Source: Pseudomonadota bacterium | Lineage (GTDB): Bacteria; Pseudomonadota; Gammaproteobacteria; Burkholderiales; Thiobacillaceae | Reading direction: 5' to 3' | NCBI GenBank assembly: GCA_021836225.1 | Contig: JAKBJA010000185.1 | Coordinates: 1 to 18,230 of the forward strand | DNA: 18,230 nt | In this document: piece by piece, positions 1-7,679 of the stretch | How the letters are laid out: each line of letters begins with the position of its first letter | Numbering within the stretch: position 1 is the stretch's first letter | The notes under the pieces: generated by a model | Told to the model about the DNA's origin: nothing | Databases searched by the model: none | The model's input: only the letters and a program-made list of their open reading frames with translations | Made by a program: the position numbers and the translations under genes

Positions 1-2
1 TC

Positions 3-1886
3 GACCCTTCCGGCATCGAGACCCGCATCAACCTGGGCGCCGCACTGAGAGAAGCGGGTGCCGTGGCGGAAGCGGCGGCGTGGCTGGAACAGGTCTGCGG
101 CTCTGCGCCCGCGAGCGGCGAAGCCCGCTTTGCCCTGGCCTTTGTCTTGTTGCTGCAAGGGGATTACGCGCGTGGCTGGGAGATGATGGAAGGGCGCGCC
201 ACCTCGCGCCAGCGCGACCTCTGGGTGTTTGGCCGCCATTATGGCGCCCCCTTGTGGGACAGCGCTCCCCTGGCAGGGAAAACCCTTCTTGTCTGCGCCG
301 AACAAGGGGCGGGGGACGTCATCCAGTTTGTCCGCTTTCTGCCCCTGCTGGCGGGGCGTGCGGGGCAGGTCGTGCTGGAAACGCCGGAGGATCTGCTGCC
401 GCTATTGAAGGGCTTTCCCGCCGTGACACTGGTGGCCCGCGGCGCCAAGCTGCCCAGGTACCATGCTTATGTTCCCCTGCTGTCCTTGCCGCGCTTGCTG
501 GAAATCGACGGGAAGAATTGCGCGCCCGTCATTCCCTATTTGCATCCCGATCCGGAAAAGGCGGCGGCGTGGCGGGCGCGTTTGAACAAGGTTGCGGAGC
601 TCAAGGTGGGGCTATGCTGGGCCGGGTCGCGGCGCCATGCCAACGACCACAAGCGTTCCGTGCCTGCGGCCTTGCTGGAAACCCTGTCCCCTCTGGCGGG
701 CGTGGCGTATTACAGCCTGCAGAAAGAGAAGGAGGGGTTGCCCCCGCTCCCGAATTTTCATGATTACTCGGATCAACTCCACGACTTTACCGACACCGCC
801 GCGCTGATCGACGCCCTGGATCTGGTGGTGACGGTGGATACCGCCATCGCCCATCTGGCCGGGGCAATGGGCAAGCCTGTCTGGGTGCTGCTGCCCTTCG
901 CGCCCGATTGGCGCTGGTTGCTGGAGCGGGACGATAGTCCCTGGTACCCCACTGCACGGCTCTTCCGCCAACCGGTGCCCGGTGCGTGGGGCGACGTGTT
1001 GTTGCGGCTGCGCGCGGAGCTGGGCGCGCTTGCGGGTGGCGCGAATGCATACCCTGCCATGCAGCCTGCAGCCGTTTCCCCCCAGCAGCTTGGTGAAATC
1101 GCCAAGCCCGAAGGTTTCAACAAGCTGAAGTTTTGCCGCCACGGTCTCATGTTGTTTAATCGCCATGATCGCTACGTGGGGCGCGCCCTCGATCTCTACG
1201 GCGAATTTTCGGAAGGAGAAGTGGCGCTGTTCCAACGCCTGCTTTTTCCCGGGGATATCGCCCTGGACGTGGGCGCCAATCTGGGCGCGCATACCGTGCC
1301 GATGGCGCGGCGGGTGGGTCGCCGGGGCCGAATTTATGCCTTCGAGCCGCAGCGCATGATGTTCCAGACCTTGTGCGCCAATTTGTCCCTGAACGACCTC
1401 ATCAACGTCGAAGCGCGCCAGGCAGGCTTGGGCGCAGAGGTGGGCGTGGCGAGGGTGGCGGACCTGAGCCCATGGCTGAGGGAGAATTTTGGCGGCGTAT
1501 CCCTGGGTGTAGGGCCGGCCGAAGCGCCGGTGGAAACCGTGGACAACCTCGGGCTTGAGCGCTGCCGTCTGATCAAGATCGACGTGGAAGGCATGGAGCG
1601 AGAAGTGCTCCTGGGCGCACGGGGAACGCTCGCCCGATTAAGGCCTTTCCTTTATGTGGAGTGCGATCGGCGCGAAAAATCGGCCGATCTTATTGGTCTT
1701 TTAATGGAGCTGGGCTACCGCTTGTGGTGGCACCTGCCGCCCCTCTACAATCCGGAAAACTACGCGGGGAACAAGGAGAACGTATTCGGCGGGCTGGTTT
1801 CCGGCAACCTCCTGTGCGCGCCGGCGGGCAGCGGCTTCGAGTGCGATTTCCAGCCTGTGGCGGGGCCGGAGGATTGGCCGATATAG
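3..1886 (+). CDS. TPR / GT9-like glycosyltransferase / FkbM methyltransferase fusion, 5' end missing
   Basis: The frame is open to the left edge, so the gene starts upstream; the GTG at 63 is only the first possible start inside the window. The N-terminal part (about 3-200) reads as helical TPR-like repeat. A glycosyltransferase-family-9-like region follows, with a glycine-rich AEQGAGDVIQFVRF segment near 297-338 and the DLVVTVDTAIAHLAGAMGKP signature near 819-875. The C-terminal third is an FkbM-family SAM-dependent methyltransferase, with motif I DVGANLGAHT near 1266-1295, an FEPQ motif at about 1342 and IKIDVEGMEREVLLGA near 1572-1619. Such fusions usually modify surface polysaccharide or flagellar glycans; the substrate cannot be read here. 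It converges on the minus-strand operon 87 bases away and shows no link to the cytochrome genes. The family calls are firm and the joint role is inferred. Confidence 0.85.
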   Translation, partial: DPSGIETRINLGAALREAGAVAEAAAWLEQVCGSAPASGEARFALAFVLLLQGDYARGWEMMEGRATSRQRDLWVFGRHYGAPLWDSAPLAGKTLLVCAEQGAGDVIQFVRFLPLLAGRAGQVVLETPEDLLPLLKGFPAVTLVARGAKLPRYHAYVPLLSLPRLLEIDGKNCAPVIPYLHPDPEKAAAWRARLNKVAELKVGLCWAGSRRHANDHKRSVPAALLETLSPLAGVAYYSLQKEKEGLPPLPNFHDYSDQLHDFTDTAALIDALDLVVTVDTAIAHLAGAMGKPVWVLLPFAPDWRWLLERDDSPWYPTARLFRQPVPGAWGDVLLRLRAELGALAGGANAYPAMQPAAVSPQQLGEIAKPEGFNKLKFCRHGLMLFNRHDRYVGRALDLYGEFSEGEVALFQRLLFPGDIALDVGANLGAHTVPMARRVGRRGRIYAFEPQRMMFQTLCANLSLNDLINVEARQAGLGAEVGVARVADLSPWLRENFGGVSLGVGPAEAPVETVDNLGLERCRLIKIDVEGMEREVLLGARGTLARLRPFLYVECDRREKSADLIGLLMELGYRLWWHLPPLYNPENYAGNKENVFGGLVSGNLLCAPAGSGFECDFQPVAGPEDWPI

Positions 1887-1973
1887 AGAGTCGGCCAGAC
1901 GGGTTTCGAGCGCGTCGATACTCTCGAGGACGCGGTTGTGAAAGGATTTCTCGCGCAGCCGGCGTCAACGCGC

Positions 1974-2525
1974 TCACCCCACGAGTTTATGCAAACCGTC
2001 CAACAATTCCCTTACGTTGCGCGGGTCGCATGCCCCCGACAGCTCGGCATCCAGCCTCGCCATGTGTTCCCGGATCGCGGCGAGGCGGCGCCGCTCGCGC
2101 GCCCTCTGGGTCGCGGCCAGATCGAGCAAGCGGTGCCGCCCGCTCATTGCCGGATCGGCGGAAAAATCCAGCCTGCCGGTCTTGCCGACCAAGGCCATGA
2201 AACTGCGCAGCAGGAAATCGATATGGCCGCGCCAGATGCCGTCGGCAACCAGTAGGGCTATTACATTCACCAATATGAAAATGCCCAGCAGGAAAGGCGT
2301 TTCCTGCATGAGCTGGTTCAATAGGGGCGCCACCTTGACCAGGTGCACGCGGTACAGGTTTTCCTCGATGATCTGGCTCAAGCGCCAGTGCATTAGCCAG
2401 ACCATCCCCGCGACCAGCCCCGCTTCGAGGATGACCAAGGCCGCCAGCAGCCACTGCTGCAGGCTCTTGTCCACATAGTAAATTGCGCGCCGGTGGACGG
2501 CGGCGCGTTGCGGCAGCGGCGTCAT
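1974..2525 (-). CDS. Two-TM inner-membrane protein with HAMP-like/coiled-coil tail
   Basis: I chose the ATG at 2525 because it overlaps the stop of the upstream cytochrome gene as ATGA (2525-2522), the classic sign of translational coupling; a GTG at 2537 is an alternative. The 183-residue product has a basic N-terminus (VHRRAIYYVDKSLQQ), a first membrane helix (LLAALVILEAGLVAGMVWLM), a short periplasmic loop of roughly 35 residues, a second helix (FLLGIFILVNVIALLVADGI), then an Arg/Glu-rich cytoplasmic helix (ATQRARERRRLAAIREHMARLDAEL) typical of a HAMP stalk or coiled coil. No kinase, cyclase or chemoreceptor output follows. Its layout mirrors the first gene of the same operon, so the two may form a heterodimer around the heptahaem cytochrome. 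The function is unknown; a redox sensor or a membrane anchor for the cytochrome is my inference. Confidence 0.8.
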   Translation of the reverse strand: MTPLPQRAAVHRRAIYYVDKSLQQWLLAALVILEAGLVAGMVWLMHWRLSQIIEENLYRVHLVKVAPLLNQLMQETPFLLGIFILVNVIALLVADGIWRGHIDFLLRSFMALVGKTGRLDFSADPAMSGRHRLLDLAATQRARERRRLAAIREHMARLDAELSGACDPRNVRELLDGLHKLVG

Positions 2526-3289
2526 AGGTCGTGGCACTCAAAGCACAAGGCGGAGCCTCGATTGGAAATAACGAGCTTGCCATGCTCCTTCCTGTAAGCC
2601 TGATGACAGGACACGCAACTAATCTTGCCATCGGGCAACAGGATCTTTTTCGATAGCCTGTTCTCAGGGTGAAAACCGCCGGACTTCAACGACTCGCGAT
2701 AACGCTTGCCGATGGGATGGTTGGCCGAACCGCTCGCGTGACGCAGGATGCCGTCCCGGCCCACGCTGACACCGGCGGCATCGGCTTGGCCACCGTGGCA
2801 GCCCATGCATTGCAGGGAATAGGGGTCGAGTTCGACGTTCCCCAGTTTGATTCCCGCAGTCAAGTGTCCCGATTGTTCGATCGAGCCTCCCTGGTCTTTC
2901 ATGTTGTTGAAGAAGATGACGTCATGACAGGCTAGGCACATTTTCTTGCCGCGTTTGCCACCGCGCGGCAAACCGGGCTCCGTACCATGGATCCGATGGC
3001 AGGTGCTGCAGGTCAAGTCCCCTTTCCAATCCGGCGGATACTCCCCCGGCAACGCGGCCTTCGGCACAAAACCGCTGGGGTGACTCAGGCGCAGCGCATC
3101 CGGATGACATCGGCCGCATAGCGCCTCCTGCGAAGCCACCAGCTTGGACGCTTGCTCCGGCCTCACTTCCTTGCCCGACAAATGGCAGGTGTCGCAGTCG
3201 ATTCCGCTCAGATGGGGTTTGCCGCCGATAGCGGCGTAAACCACTGCCACCGCCCAGAACAGGGCCGCACCGCCGCCGGCGGCGACCAT
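2522..3289 (-). CDS. Heptahaem c-type cytochrome with N-terminal membrane segment
   Basis: I take the ATG at 3289, four bases after the upstream stop (3294-3296). The frame is open to 3358, but that extension only shadows the upstream gene. The 255-residue product has one N-terminal hydrophobic segment (residues 8-23), either an uncleaved anchor or a signal peptide, and no lipobox Cys. Seven CXXCH sites lie at residues 32-36, 58-62, 94-98, 118-122, 161-165, 225-229 and 249-253. Eight further His residues (in KPH, LSHP, RIHG, SGH, LRH, ANHP, GFH and KEH contexts) can supply the distal ligands. The C-terminal GSALC-x2-CH end resembles that of the OmcE-like cytochromes on the other strand. It should act in the periplasm, tethered to the inner membrane, perhaps passing electrons between the quinone pool or a sensor and periplasmic carriers. 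The haem count is certain; the partners are inferred. Confidence 0.93.
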   Translation of the reverse strand: MVAAGGGAALFWAVAVVYAAIGGKPHLSGIDCDTCHLSGKEVRPEQASKLVASQEALCGRCHPDALRLSHPSGFVPKAALPGEYPPDWKGDLTCSTCHRIHGTEPGLPRGGKRGKKMCLACHDVIFFNNMKDQGGSIEQSGHLTAGIKLGNVELDPYSLQCMGCHGGQADAAGVSVGRDGILRHASGSANHPIGKRYRESLKSGGFHPENRLSKKILLPDGKISCVSCHQAYRKEHGKLVISNRGSALCFECHDL

Positions 3290-3293
3290 CCGT

Positions 3294-3860
3294 CTATAGC
3301 TGGACACGGCGCTCGACGTCCTGCAAACGGGCGACAGTTTGTCGCAAAGACACCGCATCGAATTCCGCGCCCGCCTGCAACGCCCGCTCGGTCTGCGCCA
3401 GTGCCTGTCTCAAGTCGCTGAAATGCCGATGCAGCGCGCCCATGCTCGCCTCGAACTCCTTCCACTCGCGCTGCAACTGATCGGTCCGGCGAATGGCGAC
3501 CGGTTCAGCAGGCCCGTGGTCGATTTCCATTTCCAGGTTCTGCGCAAACCGGTACAGGGGTCCGGCAATGCGAAAACTGCTGTAGAGCGCAATCGCCCAA
3601 GTGACGACGCCCGCAAATGCAAGCAGCGCCAGCCCGAATACGAGCAGGGCCGGTCCCAGATTCTGGCCGGCGAGACTGCGCAGGCCGATGATCTGACCGT
3701 AGCTGTCCCCCCCTTGGTCTGCGAGCAGAAACAACAGCGATAGCAGACCCGCGCAAGCAAGCGCGCTGACGCTCAGCGCGATCTTCGCCACCATCTTGAG
3801 ATGAAAAAGCAGCGGCGTTTCGGCGCGCTGGCTATTCCTGCTATTGGGAAAGAGGTCCAA
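3294..3860 (-). CDS. Two-TM HAMP-like inner-membrane protein, first gene of the minus operon
   Basis: The reading frame is open to an ATG at 3947, but a promoter-like pair at 3903-3932 would start transcription near 3896, so translation probably begins inside. I give the TTG at 3860, which keeps the basic segment before the first helix; the ATG at 3794 is the other candidate, and neither has a clear ribosome site. The protein has helix 1 (IALSVSALACAGLLSLLFLL), a periplasmic loop of about 25-30 residues, helix 2 (ALLVFGLALLAFAGVVTWAI), then SSFRIAGPLYRFAQNLE. That IAGPLYRF motif is typical of the membrane-proximal HAMP start in chemoreceptors and sensor kinases. A coiled coil follows (DQLQREWKEFEASMGALHRHF and on), but no signalling output. 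It is tightly coupled to the heptahaem gene, with a four-base gap. The role is unknown. Confidence 0.78.
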   Translation of the reverse strand: MDLFPNSRNSQRAETPLLFHLKMVAKIALSVSALACAGLLSLLFLLADQGGDSYGQIIGLRSLAGQNLGPALLVFGLALLAFAGVVTWAIALYSSFRIAGPLYRFAQNLEMEIDHGPAEPVAIRRTDQLQREWKEFEASMGALHRHFSDLRQALAQTERALQAGAEFDAVSLRQTVARLQDVERRVQL

Positions 3861-3902
3861 GATATGAGAGATTCCGCGGTGTTCGTGGCGACCAGCTTCG
3901 CC

Positions 3903-3932
3903 TTTATAAACGCTCGCAGGCGTCGGCGTCAA
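3903..3932 (-). promoter_or_regulatory. Sigma70-type promoter of the heptahaem operon
   Basis: Read on the minus strand there is TTGACG (3932-3927), an 18-base spacer, and TATAAA (3908-3903). Each hexamer differs from consensus at one position. The predicted transcript starts near 3896, which would leave the ATG at 3947 untranscribed and favours a later start for the first gene. It faces away from the sigma54 site at 4044, giving a divergent control region. Confidence 0.5.
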
Positions 3933-4043
3933 ATCGATCGATTCCATTTTCGGGAGAAATGCGAGCGCGAAAGCGCACGCCGACAGCGCGCAATATCGAG
4001 CGAGTCATTCGGTTTCGAGCCGTTTCCTGAACCTGGGGAAAAC

Positions 4044-4059
4044 TGGCACGAAGCATGCT
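4044..4059 (+). promoter_or_regulatory. Sigma54 (RpoN) -24/-12 promoter
   Basis: TGGCACG, four bases, then ATGCT. Against the consensus TGGCACG-N4-TTGC it matches at 10 of 11 positions with the required GG-to-GC distance of 12. Transcription would begin near 4070, which lies 175 bases ahead of the ATG of the first NHL lipoprotein. A sigma54 promoter implies an upstream enhancer-binding activator; I see no convincing palindrome for one between 3933 and 4043. Confidence 0.6.
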
Positions 4060-4166
4060 GATAGTTGGTTCATGGCTCCCGAAACTCAAAGCGCGGAATC
4101 GGTTTTGCCATCCGCTCGCCGCTTGCCCGCTTCAGGTCGCGCTCGAAACAAAGCCCTGGCCTCGCG

Positions 4167-4193
4167 TTGGCCTATCCTTGGCCTATCACTTGC
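4167..4193 (+). promoter_or_regulatory. 11-base-period direct repeat with a weaker sigma54-like site
   Basis: TTGGCCTATC occurs twice (4167-4176 and 4178-4187), one helical turn apart. The second copy plus the following bases gives TGGC-N7-TTGC (4179-4193) with correct -24/-12 spacing, though the ACG part of the -24 box is not conserved (8 of 11 matches). It could be a secondary promoter giving a leader of about 40 bases before 4246, or a protein-binding site. This is a low-certainty call. Confidence 0.3.
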
Positions 4194-4245
4194 GACGAAT
4201 AGAGGCGCGGCCCATAGTGCTGGGTTATTTGGGGTAGCCGTTGGC

Positions 4246-5334
4246 ATGTTTCATACCGCGCGCCCGCTGTTTTGGCCGATGCTCATCCTGCTGCTTGCGG
4301 CCTGTTCCATAGCTCCGCAGCAGGACGCCAGAACCTTCAAGGACCCCTTGATCTGGCCGCAGCCGCCGGATCGACCCCGTTTTGCCTACGAAACCGTGCT
4401 GCGTTCGCCCGCGGATATCGTCGTCGAATCCGGGCAGGATCGCCTGCGGCGGCAACTGACGGGCATGGCGGTGTCCGACCGGCCGGTATTCGAGAAACCC
4501 GCCGCCATCGTGGCCCGCAAAGGGCGCATTTACGTTGCCGACATCGATACGCATTCGATCGTTGTGTTCGACGTGCCCCGCCGCAGACTGTACCGCTTCG
4601 GTTTGCGGGAATCCGGCGAGCTGCTCAAACCGTCGGGGCTCGCGCTGGACGCGGAGATGAACGTTTATGTGGCTGACGTCAAGCTGCGCCGGGTGCTGGT
4701 GTACGACAGCCTCGGGCTGTTCCTGCGGGCGGTGGGCGGCCCGGAAGACTTGGTGCGGCCGACCGGCGTGGCGGTGAGCCGCGATGGCGAACGTATATAC
4801 GCCATCGACCGCTCGGATGGCGAGAGCGACAACCCCCGTGTGCTCGTCTACGACGGGGCGGGGAAAAAACTGAAGGTTATCGGCGGTCCCGGCAGCGGCG
4901 AGGGCCAGTTCAACATTCCGCTGCAAGGCGCGGTCGCCCCGGACGGCACGCTTTACGTGCTCGACTCAGGCAACTTCCGCGTCCAGGCCTTCGATCGCGA
5001 CGGCAAGTTCTTGCGCGCCTTCGGCCGCCCCGGCACGAGCCTCGGCAATCTGGCGCGGCCGCGCGGCATCGCCGTCGACGACGAGGGAAACATTTACGTC
5101 ACCGACGCCAGTTTCAATAACTTTCAGATTTTCAATGCCGACGGACAGTTGTTGTTGACCATCGGACAGCCTGGCCACGACAGCAAGCCGGGGCGCTATG
5201 GCTTGTTGAACGGCATCGCCGTGGATGAAACCGGGCGCGTGTATGTGGTGGATCAGTTGTTCAACAAGGTGGAAGTATTCCGGCGCTTGAGCGACAGCGA
5301 GGGGCAGCGGATGCTGCAGCGGGCCGAACGGTGA
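4246..5334 (+). CDS. Six-bladed NHL beta-propeller lipoprotein (NHL1)
   Basis: The frame is open to an ATG at 4072, but the ATG at 4246 begins a proper lipoprotein signal (FWPMLILLLAAC, lipobox LAAC, Cys20) and 4072 lies almost at the predicted transcription start, so I take 4246 (362 residues). After the Cys comes a WPQPPDRPRFAY box that recurs in two other propellers here, then six NHL-type blades, each with an xIYVxD-type strand (for example GRIYVADIDTHSIVVFD, GTLYVLDSGNFRVQAFD, GRVYVVDQLFNKVEVF). It should be lipid-anchored in the periplasm or on the outer membrane. NHL propellers bind proteins or carbohydrate rather than haem, and there is no CXXCH. Its place directly before a filament-type cytochrome gene suggests a chaperone, anchor or capping role for the polymer; that is inference. 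Confidence 0.92.
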   Translation: MFHTARPLFWPMLILLLAACSIAPQQDARTFKDPLIWPQPPDRPRFAYETVLRSPADIVVESGQDRLRRQLTGMAVSDRPVFEKPAAIVARKGRIYVADIDTHSIVVFDVPRRRLYRFGLRESGELLKPSGLALDAEMNVYVADVKLRRVLVYDSLGLFLRAVGGPEDLVRPTGVAVSRDGERIYAIDRSDGESDNPRVLVYDGAGKKLKVIGGPGSGEGQFNIPLQGAVAPDGTLYVLDSGNFRVQAFDRDGKFLRAFGRPGTSLGNLARPRGIAVDDEGNIYVTDASFNNFQIFNADGQLLLTIGQPGHDSKPGRYGLLNGIAVDETGRVYVVDQLFNKVEVFRRLSDSEGQRMLQRAER

Positions 5335-5370
5335 GGCCCGGGCTTTAAGGACTTCAGCCTTGAAAAATTA

Positions 5371-5398
5371 TTACGTGGACATGCTGTTCTGCTATGAT
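5371..5398 (+). promoter_or_regulatory. Extended -10 promoter before the pentahaem cytochrome
   Basis: TGCTATGAT (TG at 5390-5391, -10 TATGAT at 5393-5398) is an extended -10 element, with a weak -35 TTACGT at 5371-5376 and a 16-base spacer. The start would be near 5405, about 38 bases ahead of the ATG at 5443. A small inverted repeat, TGATC-N5-GATCA (5395-5409), overlaps the start site and could be an operator. A modest hairpin (TTTAAGG with CCTTGAA, about 5344-5366) lies just upstream and might end the NHL1 transcript, but it has no clean T-run. Confidence 0.42.
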
Positions 5399-5442
5399 CC
5401 GAGCGATCATCCTGAGAAATCATTAGCGAGATATACATCCCT

Positions 5443-6354
5443 ATGAATATCTTGAAAATCATTTCGACGGCGGTTTTGCTCATCCTGGGGTCGGGTCATG
5501 CCTACGCTGACGTCGATTTGCCTACAAAATTCTCGAACCAGGGCAGCATCGGCAATACGCGCCATAACCTGACCCAGCGTCAGGCATCCGGCGGCGGTCC
5601 CAACGGGGTGAACATGGACCCGTACCGCAACGACTACGTAGAGGTCTGCGTCTACTGCCACACGCCGCATGGCGCGGCCACGACGGTGAGTTTGCCGCTG
5701 TGGAACCGCACCATGAAGGCGACCAGCTATACGACCTACAGCCAGCTCGGCACCACCAGCCTGACGCAGCCGGTTTCGCAGCCGGGGATCAACTCCTTGT
5801 CCTGCCTGTCCTGCCACGACGGCCAGACGGCGGTCGATTCGATCATCAACATGCCCGGTTCGGGGCGGTATCTGGCCAGCCAGGAAGCATCGCAGAACGA
5901 TGCCTTCCTCAATGCATGGACCAATACACGGGGTCCGGACGCCGGGGTGCATGGGAAATTGAGCCTCGGCGAGTGCCTGTCTTGCCACAACCCCGCCGCA
6001 GGGTTTGTTGGCGCTGGCGCCCCCGATTTTACTATTGCCGACATTGGCACCGACCTGCGCAACGATCACCCGGTCGGGATTGTCTTTCCGCCGTCCAGCG
6101 GCCCGGGTACCGACTTCAACACGCCGGCGGGGGTAAAAGGCACGACCCGTTATTTCGACTCGAATGGCAACGGCAATATGGATAGCGGCGATGTGCGCAT
6201 ATACGACACGGCAGGCGCGGTGAAAGTGGAGTGCGCTTCCTGTCACGATCCGCATGGAGTGCCTTCGGCTGGCCCCGGGACCACGTTCAAACCGACGTTT
6301 TTGCGGGTGACCAATACCGGTAGCGCGCTATGCCTCACTTGCCATATCAAGTAA
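5443..6354 (+). CDS. Pentahaem OmcE-like extracellular cytochrome
   Basis: 303 residues with a Sec signal peptide ending near AYA (residue 22). Five CXXCH sites lie at residues 69-73, 121-125, 178-182, 264-268 and 297-301. The mature chain has exactly five other His (41 in RHN, 76 in TPH, 170 in GVHG, 209 in NDHP, 271 in DPH), so every haem can be bis-His. The motif order (RHNL, CVYCHTPHG, PLWNR, YTTY, CLSCHDG, RNDHP, ECASCHDPHG, GSALCLTCHIK) matches what I know of OmcE-type nanowire subunits, which carry four haems. The extra haem comes with an inserted stretch around residues 165-185 that brings both GVHG and ECLSCH. The ribosome site is weak (GCGAGA). It is flanked by two NHL lipoprotein genes. 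The haem count and signal are certain; polymer formation is inferred from family resemblance. Confidence 0.93.
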   Translation: MNILKIISTAVLLILGSGHAYADVDLPTKFSNQGSIGNTRHNLTQRQASGGGPNGVNMDPYRNDYVEVCVYCHTPHGAATTVSLPLWNRTMKATSYTTYSQLGTTSLTQPVSQPGINSLSCLSCHDGQTAVDSIINMPGSGRYLASQEASQNDAFLNAWTNTRGPDAGVHGKLSLGECLSCHNPAAGFVGAGAPDFTIADIGTDLRNDHPVGIVFPPSSGPGTDFNTPAGVKGTTRYFDSNGNGNMDSGDVRIYDTAGAVKVECASCHDPHGVPSAGPGTTFKPTFLRVTNTGSALCLTCHIK

Positions 6355-6398
6355 AGCCGGGGACGGGGTGGACCTTTGGACATAATCGAGAAACAAAG

Positions 6399-7565
6399 AT
6401 GACGCAGCGGCCTTTTGCATTTTCGGTGATTAGCCTGCTGATGCTCGCCGCCGCCCTGGTCTTGGGCGGCTGCGTGTCGGTACCGGAATCCCGGGTAGCG
6501 GCGCAGGTAATTCCCGTATTCCCGCCCCCTCCCGACGAGCCCAGGTTCATCTACGAACGCTCGCTCTACAGCAGCGCGGATATAAAGCCGGAGGATTCGG
6601 CCACCGACAGGTTCAGGCGCATGGCCACGGGGGAGCAGACGCAGGGCGAAGGGCTTTCAAAACCCTACGGCATTGCGGTGCGCCACGGGCGCGTCTACGT
6701 GAGCGATTCGGCAAGCCACGCGGTAATGGTGTTCGACATTCCTGCCAAGCGCTTTTTCACGATCGGCGAAGAGGAGCCTGGCCAGTTGATGATTCCCCTC
6801 GGTCTGGACGTGGACCAACAGGGCAATCTCTATGTGGTCGATGGCTCCGCCAAGCAGGTCATGGTGTACGACAAGGAGGGAAAATTCCTGCGCGCCATCG
6901 GCAGCCCCAGCTGGTTTCACCGGCCCTCGGGCGTCGCCGTCGATGCCGACGGGCGCCGCGTGTACGTGGTGGACACCGGGGGCGTCCTCGAGAAAGTGGA
7001 GCATCGTGTCCGGGTGTTCGACGCGCAAACCGGCAAGCATCTGTTCGACTTCGGCAAGCGCGGCACCGGGCCGGGCGAATTCAATTTGCCGGTGGATGCG
7101 GCGGTCGCCCCGGACGGTTCGGTATATGTCGTCGACGGCGGCAATTTCCGCGTGCAAAAATTCCGCGCTGACGGCACGCCGGTCAGCCTATTCGGCGCTA
7201 TCGGCCGCCAGGGGGGGCAGTTTTCCCGTCCCAAGGAACTCACCGTGGACAAGGCCGGGAACGTCTATGTAGTGGACGCCGCTTTCGGCAATTTCCAGAT
7301 CTTCTCGCCCCAGGGGCAGTTGCTGCTGGCCGTGGGCGGCCGCTCGGAAACGGATGGGCCGGCCAAATACATGCTTCCTTCCGGCATCGCGGTGGATGAC
7401 GATGGCCGGGTTTATGTGGCGGACCAGTATTTCCGCAAGGTGGACATCTATCGTCCCGCCGCCCTTGCTGTGGGCGATGGCTATATCGGCAAGAAGGCGC
7501 TGGACAGGAAAGCGGCGCCCGAACCGGGCAAGCGCGCCATTCTTGAACCGGCGAAATCCCAATGA
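6399..7565 (+). CDS. Six-bladed NHL beta-propeller lipoprotein (NHL2)
   Basis: The ATG at 6399 starts a lipoprotein signal with lipobox LGGC (Cys25), 44 bases after the pentahaem stop, so it is very likely co-transcribed. The frame extends back to 6330, but that part overlaps the cytochrome gene and lacks signal-peptide character. The 388-residue product has the FPPPPDEPRFIY box after the lipid anchor and six blades with YV(S/V/A)D strands (GRVYVSDSASHAVMVFD, GNLYVVDGSAKQVMVYD, RRVYVVDTGG, GSVYVVDGGNFRVQKF, GNVYVVDAAFGNFQIF, GRVYVADQYFRKVDIY). The alignment with NHL1 runs nearly blade for blade, so the two are paralogues. A charged tail after the last blade is unique to this copy. A G7 run lies at 7211-7217. 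The proposed role is the same as for NHL1, possibly dedicated to one cytochrome of the set. Confidence 0.92.
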   Translation: MTQRPFAFSVISLLMLAAALVLGGCVSVPESRVAAQVIPVFPPPPDEPRFIYERSLYSSADIKPEDSATDRFRRMATGEQTQGEGLSKPYGIAVRHGRVYVSDSASHAVMVFDIPAKRFFTIGEEEPGQLMIPLGLDVDQQGNLYVVDGSAKQVMVYDKEGKFLRAIGSPSWFHRPSGVAVDADGRRVYVVDTGGVLEKVEHRVRVFDAQTGKHLFDFGKRGTGPGEFNLPVDAAVAPDGSVYVVDGGNFRVQKFRADGTPVSLFGAIGRQGGQFSRPKELTVDKAGNVYVVDAAFGNFQIFSPQGQLLLAVGGRSETDGPAKYMLPSGIAVDDDGRVYVADQYFRKVDIYRPAALAVGDGYIGKKALDRKAAPEPGKRAILEPAKSQ

Positions 7566-7621
7566 ACCTGTGCGCGGACGCCTCCATTCCCTGGCGAAAA
7601 CGGGGAGCGGCAACCCGTTTC

Positions 7622-7663
7622 CCACAATTGGAAAATGGGATTGTAATAAATTCGCAATTGTGG
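7622..7663. repeat. Inverted repeat, candidate enhancer-binding site
   Basis: Perfect 9-base arms CCACAATTG (7622-7630) and CAATTGTGG (7655-7663) are separated by 24 AT-rich bases. The repeat lies about 85-125 bases upstream of the predicted sigma54 start, which is where activator sites of RpoN-dependent promoters usually lie. Confidence 0.5.
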
Positions 7664-7679
7664 CAAGCAGGTTTTCGGC

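Noticed and set aside
1887..1973. Terminator between the converging FkbM gene and the minus-strand operon
   Set aside because: No stem with a T-rich tail on either strand; I see nothing definite in these 87 bases.
4070..4245. Possible c-di-GMP (GEMM) or other riboswitch in the 175-base leader of NHL1
   Set aside because: Such switches often precede cytochrome genes, and bits such as ACAAAGCCC look tempting, but the conserved GEMM blocks and receptor loop are not present in order.
4072..4245. N-terminal extension of NHL1 from the ATG at 4072
   Set aside because: It would bury the lipoprotein signal 58 residues inside the protein and begins at the predicted transcription start.
5407..6255. 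Long open frame on the minus strand opposite the pentahaem gene
   Set aside because: A GC-rich shadow of the real gene; no ribosome site, signal or domain. The same holds for similar antisense frames at 7825-8649, 11347-12375, 12628-13806, 15513-16622 and 16519-17556.
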